A stretch of DNA of 64,000 nucleotides from Prinia subflava (taxonomy: Eukaryota > Chordata > Aves > Passeriformes > Cisticolidae): NCBI RefSeq assembly GCF_021018805.1, contig NC_086259.1, positions 18,247,501 to 18,311,500 of the forward strand, read 5' to 3'. Shown in pieces: positions 23,001 through 35,000 of this stretch. The notes below the pieces were generated by a model. It was not told where the DNA came from and ran no database searches. It saw only the letters and a list, made by a program, of their open reading frames with translations. Position 1 is the stretch's first letter; every line of letters starts with the position of its first letter. The position numbers were made by a program, and so were the translations under genes.

Positions 23001-26000
23001 CGAGGAGGAACACCTTTCCTACAAGGCTGGTGGTTCAGTCTTCATTTAGCTGCTCTAGGACAGGATGGTGTTCATGGTTTTGGAGGCCTGGGAGGGTGTT
23101 TGGGTTTTCTGAGGGGTGCTCACTTCTCCTTTGCTCCCAGGGGTAACTGGATCGGAGAAGCTCCGTACAAGACCGGCCGCCCCTGCTCCGAGTGCCCGCC
23201 GAGCTACGGGGGGAGCTGCCAGAACAACCTCTGCCACAAAGGTACCTGCTGGGGCCCTGGGGCACCTCTGGGCTGGAGAAAACCTGTGGAAGCTCCCAAT
23301 TAGGGCCAGCTGCAGCTTCACGCCCCTTTTAATTAGCCACCCTCAATTATTGCGATGTTGGGAAATCACCAGCCACTGGTAGCGAGAATCCCCGAGCTGC
23401 TGAACACTGGGATTCAGCACATTTTCCTGGTGAAAACAGGTAGCCTGGGTGGGGAGAAGCAGCTCTGAGCTTCCAGGGGTTTGGCACGGGGGCTGCAGGG
23501 GGTTTTGGGCGCTGGCAGGCTGCGGGCAGCAGCGGTCTGGTCCTGGAGGGGTTTGCTGGGGAAGGGAAAGTTCTCCAGAGCTCAGCAGAGGTGTCAGGGG
23601 TGGGCAGAGCTTGGCTGCCTGCCCTGCTCCTTCAGGGGCCACGGATGGAGCCTTGGCCTCCCTCCCCACCTTGGTTTTTGGGGATGTAACATGAGTGTAG
23701 CGACTCGTGTCCCTTGGAGGAGAGAAGGGGATCCTGAAGGGTTTTCCTGACCTGTGGAGTATTTTTGAAAAGGAGGTCAATAGAGTAAAACATATTATTA
23801 GGATGAGACCTCCAGCGTCCAGGATCTCCTGGGGTCATTCCTCTCCTCCCAAGTGTTTTGCTTCCTAGAGAGCTGGGCTCTTTCAAAACAGGGAGATTCC
23901 CTGGAGACCTGCCCAAAGCACAGGTTTATTTTGCTGCCACCGTGCATTTCTCATTTTTTTTTAATTTAATCTTGTGGGGTTTGAAGGAGGACCCCAGGGT
24001 GCAGGTGGGCTGCAGCAGGGAGAAGGAAGGGGCTGCCCCATGGAATATGAGCCCTTCAGCAAATTCGTGTTTTCCTCCAGAGGGAAGAGCTCAGTGGGAA
24101 ACACAGGAAGTAATATCAGCACTTTTTTTCACTAATTAGTGAGGAACCCTTTAAATATTTTTTGTGAGATGCTGTCAATGCTGCTTCACGTGCAGAGGAG
24201 CAGCAGAGGAGCAGAGTCCTGGCAATAGCCCTGTGCTGCATCCAGTGGGGATTTTTGATCTCCCAGCTGTTTAAAAATGAAATCATCCCTAGAAAACATG
24301 AACCTGTCAGTAGAATAAAACATATTATTAGGGTGACCCCTCCAGAGCACCAGTGCTACTCCCAGCACCCAGGATCTCCTGGGCTCATTCCTCTCCTCCC
24401 AAGTTTTGCTTCCCCGAGAATTGGGCTCCTTGGAAAACAGGGAGATCCCCTGGAGACCTGCCCAAAGCAGAGGCTTATTTTGCTTTTGTGAGTGATTATT
24501 TTGCTTTTGTGAGTGATTATTCTGCATCCCCTCTTGCACCAAGATCACCGCTACGAGGACCCCGTCCTTGCTGAGGCAGACGAGACCAACGAGGTGGAGA
24601 TCCCGCAGGAGCAGCAGCCAGTGCAGGTCCACCTGCAAGAAAACAAACCCAGCAAAACCACCAAGGCCAGGAAAATCACCCCAGAGTCCTACATGAGTAA
24701 GGCACAGCCCTCCTCTTTTTCAGCTCCTGCGAGCTTTGAAACACCTCTGTGGGAAAAGGTGTGGGAAGTGAGGAGAGGAGGCTCGGGGATAAAGGAGCTG
24801 GGAGGGTTTTTGGGCTCAGGGATAAAGGAGCTGGGAGGGTGTTTGAGTGGGGGGAGAGGTGATCTGTGTGAAAATTCACTGCTAGTTGTGCAGAAAGCTG
24901 CTGGAAGTGGGGAGCAAAGCTCTCAGAAACAACTTGTACCTTCTGCAGATCGATCTGCTAAAGCTGGTGTTTGTTTCAGTCGTTTCGTAGAACCAGGGAA
25001 TGATTTGGTTTGGAAGGGACCTCAAAGCTCATCCTGTCCCACCCCTGCCATGGCAGGGACACCTTCCACTGTCCCAGGTTGCTCCAAGCCCTGTCCAGCC
25101 TGGCCTTGGGCACTGCCAGGGATCCAGGGGCAGCCACAGCTGCTCTGGGCACCTGTGCCAGGGCCTGCCCACCCTCACACCCAACAATTCCTTCCCAAAT
25201 CCCATCTATCCCTGCCCTCTGGCACTGGGAGCCATTCCCTGTGTCCTGTCCCTCCATCCCTTGTCCCCAGTTCCTCTCCAGCTCTCCTGGAACCCCTTTA
25301 GGTCCTGGAAGGGCTCTGAGCTCTCCCTGGAGCCTTCTCCTCTCCAGGTGAGCACCCCCAGCTCTCCCAGCCCGGCTCCATCTCTCAGAGCACCTCCCTG
25401 ACATCCTCTGCCTGTCTGCAGCAGTCCGTGTCCTCCTTAATAAAATATCACTGTACCAAAAGTCCCCTCAATCTGTAATAAATTTAGAAATACTGGTTTT
25501 ATTTCTTCTTTAAAGAACTCTACACTCAGCACTTCCCCTTCTTCACAGCTTTTCTGGGGTTTATAGCTTGTTTCCTCCTTATTTCTTGCTTGGGAATATT
25601 TCTGAAGTTATTTGTGGAGCTGCTGGTACTTCCTGAGCTGTTTTCCAACCGCTGTTAATTAAAAGACACTGATTGAGAAAACAAGGTGGGGCAAGCCAGC
25701 AGGTCCCTTTCAAGTTTATCTGCCAGCATCTGGAGAGTCTGTAATTAAAAGGAGAAGGAGAGCTCTGACTGAAGACCTGGGGCTGTAAATCAAAGCCTTC
25801 AGCTGTCAGCTGCATCTTCCTTGTGAATATTCCAAAGACACCTGTCTCAGGTGAAGGGCTAAAGAGGCACCAACAGCTCCAGGCTGGATAAAATCAGATT
25901 TTATCTTGCTGCACCAAAGACCTCCAGGAAAGATGTGTGGAGGTTGCTCATTTCTTTTCTTTCTGAGCAATTTCCTTTTTTTAAAAAAATGTATTTATTG

Positions 26001-29000
26001 GATTTTTTTTCCCTCCCCAGCACAAGTCATTACCTGTGAAACCAAGATGAGAGACAAATGCAGAGGCTCAACATGCAACAGGTAGAGTTTTGTTGATATT
26101 TCTTGGAGTGCTGAGGGGAAAAATAAATAAATATTTGCTTTTTATTACTAAGTATTGTTAATAAAAAATTGATTATTGTTTTTATTACTATATATTACTC
26201 AGTTCTTGCCAACATGGGATAGGTTCCACCATGTATTTTCTGTGACTCTCTAGGTAGATCTCCTTAGGAAATCCCCCAAAACGCAGCAAAAAAATCCCCT
26301 AAATTTCTCTTAATTCAAGCCTTCAGCCAAGCCTGGCAATGAGGGGATTGGGTTGATTTCACTCAGCCACAATGACCCAAACCTTCAGGTGTCCAAAAAT
26401 AATTTAATAAATTTAGGCAGAGTCATTTCTCAAGCCTTTTTCATGCATTCCACTGCAGTCCAAGCCAGACCAATAATTCATGGCTTGTCCCCTCCCAGCC
26501 AGTCAAGAAGTTCTGGTTAAGGTTTCTGCAGAGAACAGGACAGTTTATCACTTGGAGAAAAACCAAATCCACAGAACCTAAATATTGGTCGGGCTCTTAA
26601 GGAGGGTGGAGCAACAGTTTTAAAAAGTAGCTATTTTGCAATCCTGTTTTTAAAACAGGAGAGCTACGTGAAATGAATGGAATGAGCATTAAATGAAATA
26701 GAGTCAAAGTCTGTTTTTCTTGAATTGTTTTTCGCCACCCTCATAGATATATATCTCCCCTAGGTATTTGTGCCCAGCTGGCTGCTTGTACAGTAAGGGA
26801 AAGATCTTTGGAACATTTTATTATGAAAGTGTAAGTACCTTTTAATAGCTCCTGGATGTAATTTGTGGGAGTCGGTGGTAATGACAGAAATGGGAAATGC
26901 CAGCCATTCTGGTGTAATTTTTTTTCATATTCTCTGGCTGTGGTGTAAAATGGTGCTAATAAAGATTATTACTGTACTTTCCTCATCTTGGTGTTGAAAA
27001 AAGGGACAGACTCTGGGAAGGCAGAGTGGTTCCAGACGTGATTTTGTCAGGAATTGTCCTTAATGTGGACACCCGTGGAAAGTGAGGGGTGAGGATCAAT
27101 AGGCAGCTCCTACAAAGGTCTCCTTGTTCATGTGGGCAGCTGTCATCTGGACAGAAACTTTATATAAAAAACACTGTTAAATTTTGTAGCTAAATAATGT
27201 TTTGGGCTGATTTGCTCAATCTTAAATTAGTAAGATAATTTATAAATAGAACATGGAACCCTTTTCCCACCAAAACTACTTTTGGGGTGAAGGGAGTTGG
27301 AAGATAAAAGGGTTTTTTTGGATAAAATCAGGTTTTTTCCCTATTCCAACTGTTGGTGCGTGACTGCATCACCCCTGATGTGTCTTAGCCCAGCAACTTC
27401 TGTGACTGCAGACACCCAACCCCTCCAAGTGGCGTCAGCAGAAATATTTTGGGGTTGAATATTTTGTCGAGAACTGGAAATATTTCAGACTGCTCGCTCA
27501 CTTCCAACGCTGCTTTTCCTCTAAATTGTATTTAAATGTATGGTTTTGTTATTAAAAAAAAAAAAAAAAGCTTGCCATTCAACCGGGCAGTGCTTAAAAT
27601 AATAGTAATAAAAGGATCAGGCCGTGTTGGGAGAGGAAGATTTAACAACCAGATTCCAAAGGAGTGTACTCAGCTTGTTTTCCACTTGGTGCTTTGGTGG
27701 TGGTTTCATTTCTTCTCCGTTTTTCACGTAGCAGTGGGGCAGCGTTGCTCCCAGCGAATGAGATTTATTTTTGATTGATTTCACACCCCATTTATTTCTC
27801 TCTTGGCAGTCCTCCAGCATATGCCGTGCTGCCATCCATTATGGAATCCTGGACAACAAGGGAGGGCTGGTGGATATCACGAGGAAAGGGAGGACACCTG
27901 CTTTTGTGAAGTCCACCAGGAACGGTGTGGAGTCATTCAGGTACTGCCTGCACCCAGAACTGCTGGTGTTTGCTTTAAATACAAGCAGATGTTCTGTTAT
28001 CTTTGCTGCTCTCACGTAGACACAGTGATCCAAGTAATTCTACTCTTATTTTTTAAATTTTTGTTTGTTTGCTTGTTTTACAGGAAAAGTAAACCTTCAA
28101 ATGCGTTCATGGTTTCCAAAGTCACAAGTAAGTTTTCAAAGTTGAGGGGAGAAAATATTGTTGCTGGAGTTTTATGGGGTGCTTGAAAACTCCATTCCTT
28201 TGAGGGCTCCTTTTCATTTTTAGTGGTTGTGTCAAATGGTTCTGTGCCACAACCAAACCAAACTGGAACGGTGGTCTAGGGTGGTCTAAACCTTAGAGTG
28301 ACTGTCCACCCACCTGGGGCAGTTCCACCACCACCCACCTCATTTTCCTGAGGGTATCTGAGAGGAAGGTGGAGAAATAGGTGATAAAGAGCCAATTCCA
28401 GCAGCATCTCCTGCGGATGGGTCATGGTGGGGTCCAGACTCCAGCTGCTGATAGTAAAAGGGTGGAAGTTAAACCATCCCTCTTTAAAAGCTTCAGTCAA
28501 GTGTCAGCACTTAAAAAAACTGAAAAAATGGCTAATGTCCTAGTGCAGTAATGTAATGAAAATCACAATACATGTGAAATTAGTGTTTAACAGTAAATCA
28601 TATTTCTGATGGCCATATAAGTAAACACTGCTCTACTTTTTAAACAATTCCCACTTTCTGAATATCTTTGAGACTTCCTCCAACACAGAATGATCCTTTT
28701 GATTAGATCCATCTTAGCCCCTTCCAGGGGAGAGCTGTAGGTGTCAGGATGTTTGGGCTCCACATCTGGAGCTGGAACAAACTCACCCACGCGTTGTGGG
28801 TCAGCTGTTTGTCTCTTTTGGAAGCTGTGACCTTTTTAAGGCCACACGTTGCAGGATTCCTGCTGGGGACTGGTCAGCCCCATCCTGGGCTCCTGCTGCT
28901 GGAGGATCCTTTCCTCCTGGTGCTCCCAGTGGGACAAGGGTCTCACCAAATCCACTGTGTGGCTCTGACTTGTGTTTTCTGCAGCAGCCTGAGCTTTTGG

Positions 29001-32000
29001 GTCTGATAATTTGCCTTTCCACGTTTATCTTGGCAGCACAGACTCTGGATTGTTACACCACTGTAGCTGAACTGTGCCACTTCAAAAAGCCAGCGAGCCA
29101 CTGCCCAAGGTAACGCAGATCTGTTTGGTTTAAACCCTCTGTCTGAAGGAGGGGCAGCTTAACAGAGGTGCTGAGGACCCTGAATCTGAGGGCTGGTGGG
29201 AGCAGAGCTGATCAGACTGGCTGAACTGGAGGAGGGGATTGGGAATGGAGTGTTTCCTCCTGTTGCCATGATTTTCTTGGCATCGCTGCAGAAATTTCAC
29301 TTTGTGTTTTTGGGTGGCTTCAAGCAACGTCTCAGCCAGGCTGTACAATCCTGTCCCAGCACACTCTCGTGTGTGAGTGTGCAACTGCACACTCTCTGTC
29401 TTTTTGCTTCTGCATTTGCTGGGGTTTGGATGTGGTTTTTCTTTCCCCCTTAAAACATGGACAAAGTTTGTTCTGGGAACTGTGCAGGATTATGTGACAG
29501 GGCAGGGGGGCACAAACACATGCAGAGATTTATGTGCACAGAACTGAGCAAAAATACAGGTACTCCCCCTTGAGAGGGTCGTAAAAGACCCAATTCCTCT
29601 TCTAGTGGTCCAAATCCCTCTATTTGGAGTCTGCAGCAACAACCAAATGTCATCTGAGGGGAGCGAGCAATCAAATTCACTGTTGCCACCTGCAGACCAG
29701 ATGCAGGCACTTGAAATCTCCCAGGAATGCAGCTCGCCTTCCTGTCCAGCGATGCTGTGCAGAATAAATCTGAATCCTTTGTTTTCTAGGATTTACTGCC
29801 CAGCCCACTGCAAGGACGAGCCGTCGTACTGGGCGCCGGTGTTCGGCACCAACGTTTACGCCGATGTGAGTACAGACCTCTCCCTGCCCCACAGCTGGGC
29901 TCACACCGGGCTTCAGGGGAGAAATTCACATTCTCCTGTGGTTATTCCACCTGGGGATGGGAAAATGGGGGTGAAAGATGGGGTCAGCAGCCTTGGGGAG
30001 CCCTTCTGCTCTCCAGCACTGATTTGTTCTGAAGGACTTGGATGTGTCACTCCTTGAGTGGTGGCCACTGGGTTTGCTGAGCCCTTCTGCTCCCCAGCAC
30101 TGACTCCTTCCTAGAGGTTTGGTCACATCCCTTAACCTCCCCAAGCCTTTGGGGTGCAGCTGTGAAATCAGGGTTGCACTTGTTTACCTTTGTAAAGCTT
30201 TTTGGGATTTATGGGATGAGCGCCAAAGGGCTTTTATTCCATTCAATTGCACTACAGAGTTGACAGAAAAAGACCTCTCCCCCTTCTCCTCCTCTTTCTG
30301 GGAGATGAGCAGTTTCTGAGCAGCCAGGACAGAGCTCAGAGCAGTGGAAAGAAAGTGTGTGAGCTGGTTTTATGGGTTTGTTTTTCTGAGCTCTGCTCAT
30401 GGAGATGAGCAGAGACTTGATGCTAAAACTAGGCAGAGTCATTTTCCTGAAATCTCTTAATATTAGGCCTCTAAAAACTGGGTCTCAATGTTTTTCCATT
30501 TGCGGGTTCCTGGTTATTTTGGGTTTTTTTCCTCATTTTCTTTTTTCCATTGGGGACTGTGTTGAGGAATGCCAGCTCCCTGGCTGCCCTGCAGCCTGCA
30601 GGGCCGTGGCTTTGAAAGCCTGGGGGAAACAGCAGATTGTGGACCCCCAGCTTTGGGTCATCCTGGAGCTTTGCAGACTGCTGAGGAAATCCATCCTGCA
30701 GGAATCATACAGTAATTTGGAGAAGCAATTTAAAATAAAAAGCCACACTATTTTTAATTTTGCTCAAGACCAGGTTTTTTTTGAAGGTGGAGCTGCACGA
30801 AGAGGTTATCCTGGACTAGCTCACAGGCAAATCCACGGAGCAGCTGCCTCCCTGCAGTACCTGCACGCTCCCACCTGCAGGAAATGGGAAATAGTTTTCT
30901 GGTTTTTACAGAGGACAAACCTCCCTCAGATCAGCCCCGAACAGGGCCTGTGATTACAAAGGAATTAGGTGAGGAGCAGCATCCCAGGCTGGCATTGCAC
31001 TGACGCAAAGGGATTAGTGTCCTTTAATGAACCCATTTCCTACCAGCCCTCCTGGGCTTTGTTTCATAAACAGGGGTATGGGTGGTGGCTTGGGACAAAA
31101 AGAAAAAGCAATAATAATAACAAAAAAGTATCTGGCCACTTCCTGGAGGGTTTGGTTAACCTTTTTTGGACTAGTGTGCTGGCAGGGTGATGTGGAGGTG
31201 CCAGGAAAGCCCCGAGGTTGGTGGCAAAGCAGGTGAAACCAGGTGGGACAAAGAGTTTGAGGTGACCCTGGTGCTGCAAAGGGAGAGGTGGGGGTGCTGG
31301 GAATGCTCAGAGTGGGAAGTCAAGAACAGAAAAAACCACACCAAACAAGGAGAAATTGGGGAAAGGCTTTTCCCAGGGAGAAAGGCCTGTGCAGGATGTT
31401 GGGGTTTAACCCAAGCCCACTGATGAGGGATAATGATAGCTGGATAAGACAAATGTTGATTACCTGGGAGGGCTTTGGAAAGCCAACTTCATCTCTAGTG
31501 TGGCATCTTTATGGCCCTGCAGGTACCTGGGCTCAAACTGAGTCTTCTTCAACAAGCTATCTAAAAGAAAATTAAGCATTTAGCCCCATTTCCAGTCTGC
31601 ATTTTGATTTAAAAAGCAGTTCAGGGAATTGTTCATGAGGAGACCATGGAACAGGGATGTAGAGGAGACCTGAATTTTGGAATGACTATTAATTATTTAT
31701 TATCATTTAATGAATAATATTAAATAAATAAAATGCAGGAAGTATGCAATGGTAAAAGTGGACAGTCCTGGTTCTGGGATGATCATAGAACCATGGGATG
31801 GTTTGGGTTGGAAGGGACTTCCAAGCTCATCCAGTTTCACCCCCTGCCATGGGCAGGGACATTTTCCAGATTGCTCCAAGCCCTGTCCAACCTGCCTTGA
31901 TGTTGGAGCTGTGAGAACAACCAGGGACCTTGATGAAGGTTGTAAAAGAGCTTTTGAGTTCTGTGAGATTCTGTCATTTGTCACTCTGCCTGGCTCCTGG

Positions 32001-35000
32001 TGTGACATAATCCTGCAGGGGAAACCCACCCCTGTCCCTGCCCAGGAGCCCTGTGGAGCCAGGAACAGCTTTTCCAATTTTGAGATAAGGTTTTATCCAC
32101 AGTTGTGCAGTGATTGCTTGGAGGATGGAGGGATGGATGGAGGGAGGGATGGATGGATGGATGGATGGATGGCCTGCACAGAGGCAGGGGTTTGTCACCA
32201 GAGGAAACAGAGTTGGGAGTCAGCTCTCAGGAGATGCGAAATTAGTGATTAAACCAACCACACTAGTGAGGAAATTCTGGGTGATTAAGCTCACAGTCAG
32301 AGAATATTGTTAATGACCACTATAAAGTGTGTTGTCATTTTATGTGGGTGCCCTGGGGCTCATTTCATCAGGAATTGGTCTCAGAGCATCCCGAGGGGCT
32401 TTACTGTGGAAAACTCTTGTATTTTCCATACTGCTGTACTCCTGAACCTGGAAGGGAAGGCCTTTTTCTTGTAATATCTCATCTTCCAAAAGCTCTGCAA
32501 TCAGTTCAACAAAGCACAGCCCGGCCTGGGACATGAGAGGGCTGTAATCCAACAGAGTGATAAGGGGAGGTTTGGGGTGTGTGTGTTGGTCAAAGCTTTG
32601 AGCGAGCGGCAGAACAGCAAGTCCTGGAAAAAAAAACAACAGGAATGCTTTGAAAAGAACATCGTTCAGGATGTCTCCCAGTGGAGAGCGTTGCAAATTG
32701 ATCCAGGAGAGTTTAATTTTATGAGCCAGTTTTAGATTTATAGATTTCCCACCACATATTAGGGCGAATTCACTGCGTATCTTCCAAACGCAGCATTCCC
32801 TTGCTCCCTTGACCATATATAGAAGCAAAATACCAAACTGGCACTCAAAACTCTGAGGACTGCCAAGAGATAGGCCATCCAAAGTGAAAAATATATAGGG
32901 GACAAGGCAAAGCTGCCATATATGGCTGTGAGAGGGAGGCAGCACGGGTCGTGTTGTACGGGTACAGAGGGAACAGTTGCACTTGGCTCTGGTTTTGTGG
33001 TACTTGGATTTTTAGCAATCAGGACATTTCTGGGCTTGGGGTTTTCACCTGCTGCAGTTCTCTGTGCAAAGCTGGTTGTTCCTTTCTGTTCTTCCAGCCT
33101 GCTGTAAGCAAACCCTGCAGAGAGCTGATGGCCAAGTTTGTGCTATCCCTCAGCCTTCCCTGCTTGTGGTTCCTTTTCCTGGATGCTTTGGGGGCTTAGT
33201 CATCAGTTGTTACTGGTTTGTGTTCCTTCAGCTCCTCTGACTCTGCACTTCTGGAGAATAGAGAAACTTCAGTCTTTGCAGAAGTGTGAGCTCCCTCCAC
33301 ATTTGGTGGTTTTTTATGGGGTAATGCCCATTCAAAAACGACACCAGTCATGGGGGCAGCCCTTCTGTCTTTCCTAGAAAGAAGGATGTGAACTGTCCCG
33401 GATAATTAGTGGTCATTTACCTTAATTCAGGAGAAGCATTTCCATTTCAAGCAGCTGTGTGAATAACCTTTGCTGAGGGCAGTAGCACAGAGTTTCACCT
33501 CAGGGGTGTCTCTGGTGCAGTGCCAGGAGGTGCTGGCTGGGAAGTTGTCCTCAACTCAGTCTTGGCCCTGGATAAGATGAAGAATTGTGGATTTAGACTG
33601 GACATTGGGTAGGAATTGTTCCCTGGGAGGGTGGGCAGGCCCTGGCACAGGTGCCCAGAGAAGCTGTGGCTGCCCCTGGATCCCTGGCAGTGCCCAAGGC
33701 CAGGCTGGACAGGGCTGGGAGCAGCCTGGGACAGTGGAAAGTGTCCTTGCCATGGCGGGGGTGGAACTGGAAGATCTTTAAGGTCCTTTCCAACCCAAAC
33801 CATTCCATGAGTCTAGAATGATCTCACAGGTGCAGCTCCACCTCAGAATGATGGAAAATCTGCTTCTCCTCTGCAGAGATGGTGGATCTTCTTTCACCCA
33901 GGGATTATGACATACCTGCAAGATCTAGCCCCCAGTTTGTCCAAAAGAGGCACAAAATAGTTTCACAACTGTTTCCTTTCCTATTCCCTGTTTTTCTGGG
34001 CGTTTATGGAATTGATGAGACTTCATATGTAAAATATAGACAGTGAATAAATCAAAGCAATTAATTGTTTTTCAGAGCTCCAGTATCTGCAAGGCTGCAG
34101 TGCACGCAGGGGTCATTTCAGATGAAAGGGGCGGCTTTGTGGACGTGATGCCTGTAGAGAAGAAGAAAACCTACATTGGCTCCCTAAAGAACGGCGTGCA
34201 GTCAGAGAGGTGGGGATTCTTTCCTTTGTCCTTCCCTCTTCCTTCCCACAGCGGGTTCCGCTGCCTGTGAATGCCAGCAGATATCAGGACAGGCTGGTGG
34301 CTTGGAAGGACGTGACCTCCCAGTGTCACTGTCAGTTGTGGCACCCAAACAACTGGAGCGTGGTGTCCTGCTCTCACCTTCCCCCAGCCAGCTCAGGCTG
34401 TGAAAGGAGGGAGATGCTGCTCAGCCTGGTTAGATTTTGTTACAGCACCAGTCCAGATTAATCCATTTTGCTGTATGTTTAACACTTCAGGAGATAAGAA
34501 CAGGTATTTTCAGTTCTCAGCCTGGGTCATGATCTGGGTTTTATAATGTGGATTTCCATTCACTTCTGGGGTGTGGGATTCACTTCTATTTTTTGATTCA
34601 TGTCCTTTATTCTCTTTGAAGGAAGCATGAGTAAATTAACCTCTTGAGACATGATCAAACACTTTTTGAAGATGAATTAGCCATCCTTGTAAGGTTTTTT
34701 TTTATAGTTTCTCTTGGGCCAACTGTGCTGGTTTCAGTGACCAATTGCAAACCTGTGCTCCCAAAATCCTGCACGTCCTGATGATCACAACAAACAGTCA
34801 CAGTTCATCCAATCCTTTCTAATTGGAGACTTCACTTTCACTCTTATGTATTTTTTCAGATATTGGTGTGGTGGCACTGATTTCTCAGGGCTATCTTTGC
34901 AGGTATAGAATTTCTCACAGTTGTGGGGTTTTGGTCACTGCTGACTCTGTCTGCTCTGTGCAGTTCTTATTTTAGAAAGACCATAAGAAATTCTATTAAA

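Larger units (their letters stand above)
23242..24543 (+). other. CRISPLD2 intron after coding exon 5
   Basis: About 1.3 kb. It contains two diverged copies of a ~155-175-bp segment (23781-23935 and 24311-24485) and a 21-bp tandem duplication directly before the next exon. Confidence 0.85.
24697..26020 (+). other. CRISPLD2 intron after coding exon 6
   Basis: About 1.3 kb. A 34-bp imperfect duplication (GGGATAAAGGAGCTGGGAGGG twice, about 24780-24846) and a long antisense CR1 (24985-25400) account for half of it. Confidence 0.85.
29866..34075 (+). other. CRISPLD2 intron after coding exon 12
   Basis: About 4.2 kb. It contains an antisense CR1 (31781-31912), a GGAT microsatellite (32121-32172) and a sense CR1 (33597-33820). 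Long open frames, such as one on the minus strand at 32340-32945, have no family resemblance. Confidence 0.85.

Noticed and set aside
24513..25301. 262-codon plus-strand open frame
   Set aside because: Only 24544-24696 is real (CRISPLD2 coding exon 6). The rest reads through the donor into intron and an antisense CR1.
32340..32945. 201-codon minus-strand open frame in a CRISPLD2 intron
   Set aside because: No recognisable domain, no splice-site logic and ordinary intron composition.
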